Assembly: GCA_947493995.1 (NCBI GenBank)
Contig: CANLTJ010000006.1
Location: 62,001 to 126,000, forward strand
Reading direction: 5' to 3'
From: an uncultured Arachnia sp.
GTDB taxonomy: Bacteria; Actinomycetota; Actinomycetes; Propionibacteriales; Propionibacteriaceae
DNA: 64,000 nucleotides
Shown: positions 34,687 through 43,857 of the stretch, in pieces
How the letters are laid out: every line of letters begins with the position of its first letter
Numbering within the stretch: the first letter of the stretch is position 1
Made by a program: the position numbers and the translations under genes
The notes under the pieces: model-generated
Seen by the model: the letters and a program-made list of their open reading frames with translations, nothing else
What the model was told of the DNA's origin: nothing
Databases searched by the model: none

Positions 34687-34723
34687 CTAGATTGGCACCA
34701 CGCAATCCGAAGGGACTCTCCGC

Positions 34724-35917
34724 GTGCTGCTTCTCTGCTTCGCTGGCCTGCTGTTGGTGGCTGCCCTGGTGTCCAACCGTGCGGACCGGACCATCTTGTC
34801 CACTTCGGTGCTGTTCCTCGTCGGCGGCATCGTGCTGGGCTCGGGTGCGCTGGGGGTCATCGACATCACGCCGGAGGACCCCACCGTCGAACTGCTGGCA
34901 GAACTGGCCCTGTTTGCGGTGCTGTTCACCGACGGCATGAAAGCCGGCTGGAGTGACCTGCGATCGGCCTGGAAGCTACCCGGTCGGGCCCTCATCCTCG
35001 GGCTCCCACTGACGCTGATCCTCACGTCCCTGCTCGCCCACTACATCATCGGGCTGGACTGGCCGACTTCCCTGCTCGTGGGCGCCATCCTTTCCCCCAC
35101 TGACCCTGTGTTCGCCTCGGCGCTGGTGGGCAACGAGAAAGTGCCGCAACGGCTGCGACGGCTGCTCAACGTGGAGTCGGGTGTCAACGACGGCCTCGCC
35201 CTGCCCTTCGTGCTCATCCTGCTGGCGATTGCGACCCGATCCGACGTGCATTACACCGAGATCCTCGTCGAGCTCGCGGTGGGCCTGCTTATTGGCGTGG
35301 CGGTTCCCCTGGTCGCGCTGGGCCTGGAACGGCTGCCCTTCTTGAAGGCCTCGCATCACTACGAGCCCCTGACGGCCGTCGCCATCGGACTGCTCGTGCT
35401 GGCGCTGGGTCAGGTCACACACGGCAACCTGTTCCTCGCCGCCTTCGCGGCCGGCATCACCGTGGCGAGCGTCGGCCCCGAACAGCAGTCGAGCTTTGAA
35501 CAATTCGGGGAGCTGGTCTCGGAACTGCTCAAGCTGGCCGCCCTGCTCGTCTTCGGTGCCCTCATCACCATCACGGTGATCGCCGACAACGGCTGGGCCG
35601 GCGTGGCGTTCGCGGTACTTGCACTCATCCTGCCGCGCTCGATCGCGCTGGCGCTGTCCTTCCTCGGGACCGGGTTGAGCGCCAAGGAACAGGTGGCTGC
35701 CGCCTGGTTCGGCCCCAAGGGGTTCGCCTCAGTGGTCTACGCCCTTTACGTGCTGACGTCCGGGCTGGACAACGGCACGCAGGTGTTCGATCTCATCGCC
35801 GCCACCGTGGTGCTGTCAATCCTGCTGCACTCCTCCACCGATGTCGTCGTCGCCCGCTGGTTTGACGACGAGTGGGAGGTCCCCAACTGGTACGGACGAC
35901 TCAGGAACGGCCGGTAG
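34724..35917 (+). CDS. CPA1-family cation/proton antiporter
   Basis: The 397-residue protein has about 11-12 membrane helices. The CPA1 hallmarks LSPTDPVFASALVGNE (unwound-helix segment) and NVESGVNDGLALPFVLIL (with the conserved ND transport pair) are both present. It probably exchanges Na+ or K+ for H+. The start is GTG at 34724. The end of MITE copy A lies only 37 bases upstream, so the MITE may have replaced or altered the promoter. Unlike the antiporter at 55042, it has no large cytoplasmic C-terminal domain. Confidence 0.9.
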   Translation: MLLLCFAGLLLVAALVSNRADRTILSTSVLFLVGGIVLGSGALGVIDITPEDPTVELLAELALFAVLFTDGMKAGWSDLRSAWKLPGRALILGLPLTLILTSLLAHYIIGLDWPTSLLVGAILSPTDPVFASALVGNEKVPQRLRRLLNVESGVNDGLALPFVLILLAIATRSDVHYTEILVELAVGLLIGVAVPLVALGLERLPFLKASHHYEPLTAVAIGLLVLALGQVTHGNLFLAAFAAGITVASVGPEQQSSFEQFGELVSELLKLAALLVFGALITITVIADNGWAGVAFAVLALILPRSIALALSFLGTGLSAKEQVAAAWFGPKGFASVVYALYVLTSGLDNGTQVFDLIAATVVLSILLHSSTDVVVARWFDDEWEVPNWYGRLRNGR

Positions 35918-35938
35918 TACGGACTGCCTGAGCAGACC

Positions 35939-36355
35939 TCATGAGCGGGCGTCCCACCGCAGGGACAGAGCGGCATACTCTCCCGTGACGGTGAAGGCGC
36001 CGTACTCCTGGCCCCGCTCGAAGAGCAGGGAATCGTTGTCATCCGCCGTGATCTCCCAGCCCTGATCCGGCAACGTCTCGCGAAGATAGCTGGCCACCTC
36101 AACTCCGCTGGGCGCCGTGAGGACAGCCACGACTGTGTTGTTCTGGTCCACGCGTTCGGTGATCACGGCTCCCTCAGGCACCGAGAATCCGACGGGCGCG
36201 AAACTGTAGCCAAGGCTGCTCAGCAGAACACCGCCCTCGGGCGCCGCCGTCGCCACCGCACTGGGACCAAGTGCCGGCTGCGTCGGTTCGGGAGGAACCG
36301 CGCCGCACCCGACGACGGCCACGCAGCAGGCGGCAGCAAACAGTCGACGGAGCAC
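35939..36355 (-). CDS. Small putative lipoprotein
   Basis: From a GTG at 36355 the 138-residue product has a lipoprotein signal (LRRLFAAACCVAVVGCG) with the lipid-attached Cys after VVG. A soluble domain of unknown family follows (YSFAPVGFSVPEGAVITERV). No ATG exists near the signal sequence. It converges on the antiporter gene. I cannot assign a function. Confidence 0.65.
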   Translation of the reverse strand: MLRRLFAAACCVAVVGCGAVPPEPTQPALGPSAVATAAPEGGVLLSSLGYSFAPVGFSVPEGAVITERVDQNNTVVAVLTAPSGVEVASYLRETLPDQGWEITADDNDSLLFERGQEYGAFTVTGEYAALSLRWDARS

Positions 36356-36488
36356 AGCGCAAAACTCTACCCGGAGTCCTGGGAACCCATCTGGGCCGCA
36401 CGTCCCACGTCGATGGCTGCGGCAAGGTACGCATCGGTGATGCGACGCTGCACCCGGCGTGACACCGGTGTCTGCGCTGGCAGCTCTG

Positions 36489-36983
36489 CTACGGGGATCG
36501 TTCCAGTGTGAACACCAGGTCCTGCGGAGGGGCTGTGCCGATGGCGACCCTCTGCTCCAGACCGGCCTTTCGGGGAGTGGGCAGCGCGTCGACGGGGAAC
36601 CAACCCACCTGGGTGGATTCCTCATCGCCGACTCGCGCTTCACCTGAGACCCATCGGGCGAGGAATCCGTGTCCGAGGAACTGGCACTGGTCGCCGTTGG
36701 GGTAACTGACGGGCTCTTCCACCAGCAGCCACAGCATGCGCTCCACCTCGATCGTGACCCGCGCCTCCTCCAGTGCCTCCCGCACGATCGTGTCCGTGGG
36801 GTGCTCCCCCGGATCCACAATGCCGGACACCAATGCCCACTCGCCGGTGTCCGAGCGCCGCACCAGCAGCACTTCTGGAACACCCTCCCCGTCGCGGAGA
36901 ACGACAGCGGCGGTTCCCATCAGCCACAGCGGAGCATGTCCCACATGGCGTCGGAGTGCAGTGACGAATTCGGGGATTCCCAT
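36489..36983 (-). CDS. Nudix hydrolase with degenerate Nudix box
   Basis: The 164-residue protein has the Nudix fold. The box reads GIVDPGEHPTDTIVREALEE followed by ARV. The Gx5Ex7REUxEE part is intact, so metal-binding glutamates are present, but the usual Gly near the box end is Arg. MutT-like enzymes of this size hydrolyse nucleoside diphosphate derivatives. The substrate is unknown. It is divergent from the carboxylase gene at 37085. Confidence 0.88.
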   Translation of the reverse strand: MGIPEFVTALRRHVGHAPLWLMGTAAVVLRDGEGVPEVLLVRRSDTGEWALVSGIVDPGEHPTDTIVREALEEARVTIEVERMLWLLVEEPVSYPNGDQCQFLGHGFLARWVSGEARVGDEESTQVGWFPVDALPTPRKAGLEQRVAIGTAPPQDLVFTLERSP

Positions 36984-37084
36984 CGCCTCAACCTACCGGG
37001 ATGGCGCACTTCAACCCGTGAGTGACCGTCAGCACTAGAGTGATCGGGGCAGTCCCTCGTACTCGCCAAGGAGGAAATGTTCCA

Positions 37085-38854
37085 GTGGCAACTCGCGCCA
37101 TCTCGAAGGTCCTGATCGCCAACCGCGGCGAGATCGCCGTCCGCATCATCCGCGCCGCGCGTGATGCAGGCATCGAATCCGTTGCCGTGTATGCCGATTC
37201 CGACGCCGACTCCCTGTTCGTGAAACTCGCCGACGAGGCCTTCGCCCTGAACGGTGCGACACCCGCGGACACCTACCTCAACGTCGCGAAACTCCTCGCC
37301 GTGGCGGAGCGCACCGACGCGGACGCGGTCCACCCCGGGTACGGCTTCCTCGCGGAGAATGCAGAGTTCGCGCGATCCGTCATCGACGCTGGGCTCATCT
37401 GGATCGGACCACCGCCAACCGCCATTGACGAGCTGGGCGACAAGGTGCGTGCCCGCCACATCGCCCAGCGCGTCGGGGCCCCGCAAGTTCCCGGCACTGC
37501 GGACCCGGTCTCGGGTCCCGACGAGGTGATCGCGTTCGCCGAAGAGCACGGTCTCCCGGTGGCCATCAAGGCGGCCTTCGGCGGCGGGGGCCGTGGTCTC
37601 AAGGTGGCCCGCACCATGGAGGAGATCCCAGACCTCTTCGAATCCGCCACCCGCGAGGCCGTCACCGCCTTCGGACGCGGCGAGTGCTTCGTGGAGCTCT
37701 ACCTCGACAAACCCCGCCACGTGGAGACACAGTGCCTCGCCGACGAACACGGCAACGTGGTCGTGGTCTCCACGCGCGACTGCTCCCTGCAGCGTCGCCA
37801 CCAGAAACTCGTGGAGGAGGCACCGGCACCCTTCCTCACGGACGACCAGATGGACCAGCTGTACAGCTCCAGCAAGGCGATCCTCAGGGAAGCGGGCTAC
37901 GTGGGCGCCGGAACCTGCGAGTTCCTCGTGGGACGAAACGGCGCCATCTCCTTTCTGGAGGTGAACACGCGGCTCCAGGTGGAGCACCCCGTGTCCGAGG
38001 AGGTCACCGGACTGGACCTGGTACGCGAGATGTTCCGCATCGCCAGCGGTGAGGAGTTGGGCTACGACGATCCGGTCACGCACGGCCACTCCATCGAGTT
38101 CCGCATCAACGCCGAGGACGCCGGCCGCAACTTCATGCCCGCCCCCGGAACCCTCGTGAAGTGGACCGCGCCCACCGGACCCGGGATTCGCGTTGACGAG
38201 GGATACCACACCGGCATGACCGTGCCCGGCGCTTTCGACTCGCTGGTGGCCAAGGTCATCGTCACCGGGGCGGACAGGCAACAGGCCCTGGCCCGTTCCC
38301 GACGCGCCATGACTGAGCTTCAGGTGGATGGCATGCCCACCGTGGTCCCCTTCCACGAAGCCGTGCTGCAGGATCGTGCGTTCGTGGCCGACGACGGCGA
38401 TTTCCTCGTCCACACCCGGTGGATTGAAAGCGAGTTCACCGGTGACATCGCGCCCTACGCGGGAACCATCGGCGAGCCCGACGACGACGGCGAACCCGAA
38501 GTCATCGCCGTCGAGGTCAATGGCCGCCGCATGGAGGTCAAACTTCCCGCCGGTTTCGGGGGCCGCCCCTCGGCGTCGAGGAAGAGCGTGAAGCCGAGCA
38601 AGCGCGCGCGTGCATCGACGGTGTCGGCCCCTTCCGGCAACGCACTGATCGCTCCCATGCAGGGGACGATCATCAAGGTCACCGTCGCCGAGGGCGACAC
38701 GGTGGAGCAGGGCCAGGCCGTGGCGATCATCGAGGCGATGAAGATGGAACAGCCCTTGACGGCGCACCGCGGTGGCACAGTCGCATCGCTGGCCATGGAG
38801 GCGGGTTCAGGCGTCTCCGCTGGTCAGGTGGTGTGCGAGATCGTCGACACCTGA
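37085..38854 (+). CDS. Acetyl/propionyl-CoA carboxylase alpha subunit (biotin carboxylase plus BCCP)
   Basis: The 589-residue protein combines a biotin carboxylase ([23 protein letters not shown]-grasp loop [33 protein letters not shown]) with a C-terminal biotinyl domain carrying the biotin lysine in EAMKMEQP. It carboxylates biotin for acyl-CoA carboxylation, as the AccA3/PccA type of actinobacteria. The start is GTG with AAGGAGG about 12 bases upstream. No beta subunit (carboxyltransferase) is in the window, so the partner lies elsewhere. Confidence 0.95.
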   Translation: MATRAISKVLIANRGEIAVRIIRAARDAGIESVAVYADSDADSLFVKLADEAFALNGATPADTYLNVAKLLAVAERTDADAVHPGYGFLAENAEFARSVIDAGLIWIGPPPTAIDELGDKVRARHIAQRVGAPQVPGTADPVSGPDEVIAFAEEHGLPVAIKAAFGGGGRGLKVARTMEEIPDLFESATREAVTAFGRGECFVELYLDKPRHVETQCLADEHGNVVVVSTRDCSLQRRHQKLVEEAPAPFLTDDQMDQLYSSSKAILREAGYVGAGTCEFLVGRNGAISFLEVNTRLQVEHPVSEEVTGLDLVREMFRIASGEELGYDDPVTHGHSIEFRINAEDAGRNFMPAPGTLVKWTAPTGPGIRVDEGYHTGMTVPGAFDSLVAKVIVTGADRQQALARSRRAMTELQVDGMPTVVPFHEAVLQDRAFVADDGDFLVHTRWIESEFTGDIAPYAGTIGEPDDDGEPEVIAVEVNGRRMEVKLPAGFGGRPSASRKSVKPSKRARASTVSAPSGNALIAPMQGTIIKVTVAEGDTVEQGQAVAIIEAMKMEQPLTAHRGGTVASLAMEAGSGVSAGQVVCEIVDT

Positions 38855-38933
38855 GCCCCGACCGATGCTTGACTGCGAGAGTTATTCTTGCAGCAGGGGC
38901 ACTCGGCGGTCCGCTGCGAAGGAGATGGGCATC

Positions 38934-39755
38934 ATGACGATTCTGTATCTGATGATCATGCTCATCGTCGTCACGAAGCTCGTCTCCAGTATGGCCGAGG
39001 GGCGAACGCGGCAGATCCACCGACCGGGAACACCGCCGGCGTTCCCACCACCGGGCGCTGGCTACCCGATGCAGCAGGGTCAGAACCACCCGGGGCAGTA
39101 CGGGATGGTTCCCCCGCCCTACGGCTACATGCGGACGCCGTACGGTCTGCCCACCGACGTTCCGCTCAGCGATGCATCACGCAGTGCCATTGATTCAGAC
39201 ATCACACGCTTCGGCACCGAACTCAGGGAACTCGATTTCGACGTCGTCGGCTTTGAGCTCTCAGACGAAGCCCGGGCGGATTACACCAAGGCACTCGACG
39301 CGTACGAGAACGCGAAGCTGTCTCTGCGCGGGGCCCGTTCCGACTCCGAGGCCACACACATCACGCGTCTGCTGGAGGACGGCCGGTACTCCATGGCCAG
39401 GGTCAGGGCCCGTGTGCAGGGCAAGCCCCTGCCCGAGCGTCGCCCTCCGTGCTTCTTCGATCCCGCACACGGCCCGTCGGTCTCCGACGTGCAGTGGGCC
39501 CCTCCCGGCGGCGTCATGCGTCCCGTGCCCGCCTGCGCGGTGGACGCGGCCCGCATAGAGCTGGGCGCCGACCCACAGATCCGGATGGTCAACGATGGCC
39601 GCGGGCCGGTGCCCTACTGGGAGGACCGCCACCACGCGGCATGGGCGAGGGGGTACTACGGGGGCTGGATGAATGACCCCAGCATGCGACGCATGACGCA
39701 CGGCGCCCTCATGATCGGCGGCTTCAGCCTGCTGATGGGCATGCTCGACGACTGA
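38934..39755 (+). CDS. Single-pass membrane protein of unknown function
   Basis: I do not recognise this 273-residue protein. It has one N-terminal transmembrane helix (ILYLMIMLIVVTKLVSSMA), a Pro/Gly/Tyr-rich flexible stretch at about 25-70 and a helical region (DEARADYTKALDAYENAKLS). The C-terminus holds conserved-looking CFFDPAHGPS and WARGYYGGWMND. AAGGAG lies just ahead of two close starts; the ATG at 38934 was chosen. It follows the carboxylase by 79 bases and converges on the LpdA-like gene. Confidence 0.75.
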   Translation: MTILYLMIMLIVVTKLVSSMAEGRTRQIHRPGTPPAFPPPGAGYPMQQGQNHPGQYGMVPPPYGYMRTPYGLPTDVPLSDASRSAIDSDITRFGTELRELDFDVVGFELSDEARADYTKALDAYENAKLSLRGARSDSEATHITRLLEDGRYSMARVRARVQGKPLPERRPPCFFDPAHGPSVSDVQWAPPGGVMRPVPACAVDAARIELGADPQIRMVNDGRGPVPYWEDRHHAAWARGYYGGWMNDPSMRRMTHGALMIGGFSLLMGMLDD

Positions 39756-39756
39756 A

Positions 39757-39782
39757 GCGACGAAGCCCGCGACAGCCGTCGC
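39757..39782. terminator. Possible weak terminator between convergent genes
   Basis: GCGACG (39757-39762) and CGTCGC (39777-39782) form a 6-bp stem in the 37-base gap between two convergent stops. There is no T-run, and confidence is low. Confidence 0.3.
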
Positions 39783-39792
39783 CTCCGGACTT

Positions 39793-41205
39793 TCAGGAGG
39801 TGAGGAAGGGATCGCCGGTGGTGTGCAACCGGCGTGCAGCCTCGGCCAGGGATCCGGTCATGGACGGGTACACAGTGAAGCTGCTGCTGAACTCATCGAC
39901 GGTTACGCGCTGTCCCACACACACAGCCACCGAGTGGATCAGTTCCGACGCATTGGGGGCCACCACCACACCGCCCACGATGATGCCGGTGGTGGGGAGG
40001 CAGAACAGCTTGACGAAACCATCGGTGAAGCCCTGCATCTTCGCGCGTGCGTTGCTGGCCAGGGGCAGGAGCACCGACGCCACGCGGACCTCGCCGGAGT
40101 CCACCTGCTTCTGGGTGGTGCCCACGGTGGCGATCTCAGGGGAGGTGAAGACGTTGGAGCTGACCTTGCGGAGGTCGAGTGGGCCGACGGCGTCGCCCAG
40201 TGCATGCCACATGGCGATGCGTCCCTGCATGGCTGCCACGGACGCAAGCGGGAAGACGCCGGTCACGTCGCCGGCGGCGTAGATGCTGCGCACGTTGGTG
40301 CGGGACACGCGATCGGTCAGGATGTGCCCGCTCGGGGTGAGCGTCACCCCCGCCTCCTCCAAGCCGAGACCGGCGGTGTTCGGTGTGGACCCCACAGCCA
40401 ACAGGCAATGGGAGCCCCGCACCTCACGACCGTCGGTCAGACCCACCACCACCTCGTCTCCCTCGACACGGGCGGATTGCGCCCGGGACTCGCTCATGAT
40501 GTCCATGCCCCGCTGCTTGAACGCCCGCTGCAACACATTCGCGGCGTCCTGGTCCTCGCCCGGCAGCACCTGCTGCCGGGAACTGACGAGCACCACGTCT
40601 CCGCCCAGCGCGTCGTAGGCCGATGCGAACTCGGCGCCGGTGACGCCTGAGCCGACGACGATGAGTCGTTCGGGGATGGCATCCAGGGCGTACAACTGCT
40701 TCCAGTTGAGGATGCGTTCACCGTCGCAGCGCGCTTCGGGCAGCTCCCTGGGGGTGGTACCGGTGGCCAGCAGGATGATGTCGGCGTCGTAGCGCTCCGT
40801 CTCCCCTTCGCTGGTGACGGAGACCCTGTGCGCGTTCTCGAGTACCGCCGCGCCGCGCACGACGTGGACGCCGTCGTGGCGCAGCCGCGATTCGATGTCA
40901 CTGGACTGAGCGTGGGCCAGATCGAGCACTCGCTTGTTCAGCTCGGCCATGTCGACGCGAATCGCGCCCTCCACGTCGTCGCCCCGGAAGTGCAGACCAA
41001 GTCCGGAGGCGCGCTCCATGGTGCTCATGACCTCGGCGGTGGCGATCAACGTCTTGGAGGGCACGCAATCGGTCAGTACGGCAGCGCCGCCCAGCCCGTC
41101 GCGTTCGACGAGCGTCACGTCCCCGCCGAGTTGGCTGGCGACCAGCGCCGCCTCGTATCCGCCGGGTCCGCCACCGATGATCACTACTCTGGTCACGTCC
41201 CTCAT
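39793..41205 (-). CDS. LpdA-like NAD(P)H-quinone reductase (flavoprotein disulfide reductase family)
   Basis: The 470-residue protein has FAD-binding VVIIGGGPGGYEAALVASQL, NAD-binding IVVGSGVTGAEFASAYDALG and the C-terminal dimerisation domain of the lipoamide dehydrogenase family. The redox motif reads GGAAVLTDCVPSKT: the first Cys of the CxxxxC disulfide is Ala. This is the pattern of mycobacterial LpdA (Rv3303c), a quinone reductase rather than a lipoamide dehydrogenase. Cytosolic or membrane-peripheral electron transfer to quinones is likely. Confidence 0.88.
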   Translation of the reverse strand: MRDVTRVVIIGGGPGGYEAALVASQLGGDVTLVERDGLGGAAVLTDCVPSKTLIATAEVMSTMERASGLGLHFRGDDVEGAIRVDMAELNKRVLDLAHAQSSDIESRLRHDGVHVVRGAAVLENAHRVSVTSEGETERYDADIILLATGTTPRELPEARCDGERILNWKQLYALDAIPERLIVVGSGVTGAEFASAYDALGGDVVLVSSRQQVLPGEDQDAANVLQRAFKQRGMDIMSESRAQSARVEGDEVVVGLTDGREVRGSHCLLAVGSTPNTAGLGLEEAGVTLTPSGHILTDRVSRTNVRSIYAAGDVTGVFPLASVAAMQGRIAMWHALGDAVGPLDLRKVSSNVFTSPEIATVGTTQKQVDSGEVRVASVLLPLASNARAKMQGFTDGFVKLFCLPTTGIIVGGVVVAPNASELIHSVAVCVGQRVTVDEFSSSFTVYPSMTGSLAEAARRLHTTGDPFLTS

Positions 41206-41300
41206 CCTGTCACAGACCGCCGCAACGAGCTTCCAGCGCGTTGACGCATCTTCTGCCCTGACGCCAGCGTGCGGACCGGGACGGCCGATAGTGTGAGGGG

Positions 41301-42101
41301 ATGAGTGAAGATCCCAAGGAATTGGCGGGTGCCGCCGCGGAGTATGCGGCCTCAGTGCTGTCCGTCCCCACCATCGACATCGCGCTGGTCCTCGGCTCCG
41401 GGTGGTCGAGTGGTGCCGACGAGCTGGGCGAGACCATCGGCGAACTGGAACTGGGTGATGTGCCCGGCTTCTCCAAGCCGGTCGTGTCCGGGCACGGCGG
41501 CCGGCTGTTGGCCATTCGGACCCAGACGGGCAAGGTGGCGGCGGTCTTCACCGGACGCACCCACTACTACGAGGGACGCGGCACTGATCCCGTGGTCCAC
41601 GGCGTCCGCACGGCTGCCGCCTGGGGAGCCGACACGATGGTGCTCACCAACGGTTGCGGCGGGCTGAATCCTGCATGGACCCCCGGCACCCCCGTCCTCA
41701 TCAGCGACCACATCAACCTCACCGGTGATTCCCCGCTGCATGGCGCCACATTCGTCGACCTCACCGAGGCGTACTCCAAGCGGCTACGCGATCTGGCCCG
41801 CACCGTCGACCCGGACCTGCCGGAGGGCGTCTACGTCCAATTCAGGGGCCCGCACTACGAGACGCCCGCGGAGGTACGGATGGCCGGCATCATCGGCGGC
41901 GATCTCGTGGGCATGTCCACCACACTGGAGACCATCGCTGCTCGGGAAGCAGGCCTGGAGGTACTGGGCATCTCCCTTGTCACCAATGCGGCCGCCGGAA
42001 TGGGCGCGGCCGACCTCGACCACAGTGAGGTACTCGAGGCAGGCAAAGCAGCCGGGCCTCGACTCGCCGCGCTGCTGGCGGGCATCGTCAACACACTCTG
42101 A
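41301..42101 (+). CDS. Purine nucleoside phosphorylase
   Basis: The 266-residue protein has the trimeric PNP/MTAP family motifs ALVLGSGWSSGADEL, VLTNGCGGLNPAWTPG, YVQFRGPHYETPAEVRM and SLVTNAAAGMG. It cleaves purine nucleosides with phosphate for salvage, giving ribose-1-phosphate. The phosphomutase gene 20 bases downstream could convert that product, so an operon for nucleoside sugar recovery is plausible. Confidence 0.93.
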   Translation: MSEDPKELAGAAAEYAASVLSVPTIDIALVLGSGWSSGADELGETIGELELGDVPGFSKPVVSGHGGRLLAIRTQTGKVAAVFTGRTHYYEGRGTDPVVHGVRTAAAWGADTMVLTNGCGGLNPAWTPGTPVLISDHINLTGDSPLHGATFVDLTEAYSKRLRDLARTVDPDLPEGVYVQFRGPHYETPAEVRMAGIIGGDLVGMSTTLETIAAREAGLEVLGISLVTNAAAGMGAADLDHSEVLEAGKAAGPRLAALLAGIVNTL

Positions 42102-42121
42102 GATCAGGAGACGCACAGACA

Positions 42122-43789
42122 ATGACAGACACAACGGATGAGAAACTGGTTGACGAGGCCCGCGCCTGGCTGGCGGCGGACCCGGATGAGGACACGCGCA
42201 GGCACCTGCAGCAACAACTGAACCAGCTGGACGATCCCTCGCTGCGAGAGGATGCGCTGGAACAACTGCGAACCCAGTTCTCGGGGTTCCTGCAGTTCGG
42301 CACGGCAGGGCTGCGGGGAAAGACCGGTCCCGGCCCGAGCAACATGAACCGCCTCGTCGTGGGAGCTGCGGCGGCGGGCATTGGTGCCTGGCTGAACGAG
42401 CACGGGCACGCGGGCGGCAAAGTGCTCATCGGCTACGACGCCCGGTGGAAGTCCGACGAGTTCGCCCGGGACTCAGCGGAGATTCTCGCCGGTCAGGGCT
42501 TCGAGGTGCTGCTGACGGCCGAGACGACGGCCACGCCGCTGGTGGCGTTCGGTACCCGGCACTTCGAGTGTGTGGCCGGCATCGTGGTCACCGCTTCGCA
42601 CAACCCTCCGCAGGACAACGGGTACAAGGTGTACCTGGGGGACGGATCCCAGATCATCCCACCCACGGACGGTGAGATCGCCGCCCACATCCAGAACTTC
42701 CCGCCCGAGAAGCTGAAAGACGTGAAGAGGTCGCCGAACTACCACCTCGTCGGCGACGAACTGCAGGACGCCTACACCTCACATGCGGCCACCCTCGTGC
42801 CCGACGATGCTCCCCGCGACGTGGTGTGGGTCCACTCCGCCATGCATGGCGTGGGCAGCAAGCCCATGCGCGCGGTTGTCCGGGCAACATCGTTCCCCGC
42901 GGCCATTGAGGTTCCTGAACAGGCGGAGCCGGACGCGGATTTCCCGACGGTCGCTTTTCCCAACCCTGAGGAGAAGGGCGCGATCGATCTGGCGCTGGCA
43001 CTTGCGAAGTCGGAGGGGGCCGACGTCGTCATCGCCAACGATCCGGACGCTGACCGCTGTGCCGTCGCCACCCGGATCGACGGCCGGTGGCGGATGCTGA
43101 CGGGGGACGAACTGGGCGCCCTCCTGGGGGACTACACCATCCGCACTGGAGCACCCGGGGTACTGGCCAACTCGGTGGTGTCGTCGACGCTGTTGCGCAA
43201 GATCGCCCACGCCGCCGGACGCAAGCATGTCACCACCCTCACGGGATTCAAGTGGATCGGCCGTGTTCCGGACATGGCTTTCGGCTATGAGGAGGCAATC
43301 GGGTACTGCTGCGATCCCCGAACCGTTCCCGACAAGGATGGCCTGACGGCCGCCGTGACCGTGTTGCGGCTCGTCGCAGAGTTGAAGGCACAGGGCCAGA
43401 CGCTGGAGGATCGTCTCAACGAGATCTCCGCCACCCACGGCCTGCACGCCACGAGCCAGCTCTCGGTGAGAGTGGAGGATCTCTCCGAAATTGTCGACGC
43501 CATGGAACGGCTGCGCGCCAATCCCCCCACACATCTGCTGGAGGAACCGGTCGCCTATCACGATCTCCTCAAGGGCAGCGACACACTGCCGCCCACCGAC
43601 GGGGTGGAGCTGACGGGCGAGAGCATTCATGTGGTGGCACGCCCTTCCGGAACCGAGCCGAAACTGAAGTGCTACTTGGAGGTGGTGCTTCCTCCCGTCG
43701 ACTCCGCCGAGGGAACCGCCGCCAGAACCCTCGCCGCTGGCCTGCTCAATGGACTACGGGAACAAATGGCTGAGGCGCTCGGCGTCTGA
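42122..43789 (+). CDS. Phosphohexomutase/phosphopentomutase (alpha-D-phosphohexomutase family)
   Basis: The 555-residue protein has the phosphoserine loop VTASHNPPQDNGYKVY, metal site NDPDADRCAVA, sugar loop FGYEEAIGYC and phosphate loop RPSGTEPKLKCYLE. The N-terminus (about 40 residues) and length match the phosphoglucomutase/phosphomannomutase group often found next to PNP, which may also act on ribose-1-phosphate. It is 20 bases after the PNP gene. A strong hairpin follows it. Confidence 0.93.
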   Translation: MTDTTDEKLVDEARAWLAADPDEDTRRHLQQQLNQLDDPSLREDALEQLRTQFSGFLQFGTAGLRGKTGPGPSNMNRLVVGAAAAGIGAWLNEHGHAGGKVLIGYDARWKSDEFARDSAEILAGQGFEVLLTAETTATPLVAFGTRHFECVAGIVVTASHNPPQDNGYKVYLGDGSQIIPPTDGEIAAHIQNFPPEKLKDVKRSPNYHLVGDELQDAYTSHAATLVPDDAPRDVVWVHSAMHGVGSKPMRAVVRATSFPAAIEVPEQAEPDADFPTVAFPNPEEKGAIDLALALAKSEGADVVIANDPDADRCAVATRIDGRWRMLTGDELGALLGDYTIRTGAPGVLANSVVSSTLLRKIAHAAGRKHVTTLTGFKWIGRVPDMAFGYEEAIGYCCDPRTVPDKDGLTAAVTVLRLVAELKAQGQTLEDRLNEISATHGLHATSQLSVRVEDLSEIVDAMERLRANPPTHLLEEPVAYHDLLKGSDTLPPTDGVELTGESIHVVARPSGTEPKLKCYLEVVLPPVDSAEGTAARTLAAGLLNGLREQMAEALGV

Positions 43790-43800
43790 CCGTCACGCGC

Positions 43801-43828
43801 AGGGGTCCTGGGCATGCCCGGGGCCCCT
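43801..43828 (+). terminator. Hairpin after the phosphohexomutase gene
   Basis: Arms AGGGGTCCTGGGC (43801-43813) and GCCCGGGGCCCCT (43816-43828) form a 13-bp stem with two G-U pairs, 12 bases past the stop. It lacks a long T-run but should be very stable. Confidence 0.55.
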
Positions 43829-43857
43829 GACGCTTGTCCGGTGGTTACCCTTGGAGC

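Noticed and set aside
36920..38767. Long minus-strand open frame opposite the acyl-CoA carboxylase gene.
   Set aside because: It is a GC-codon shadow: the Gly/His/Val-rich product matches nothing, while the plus-strand gene has full family motifs.
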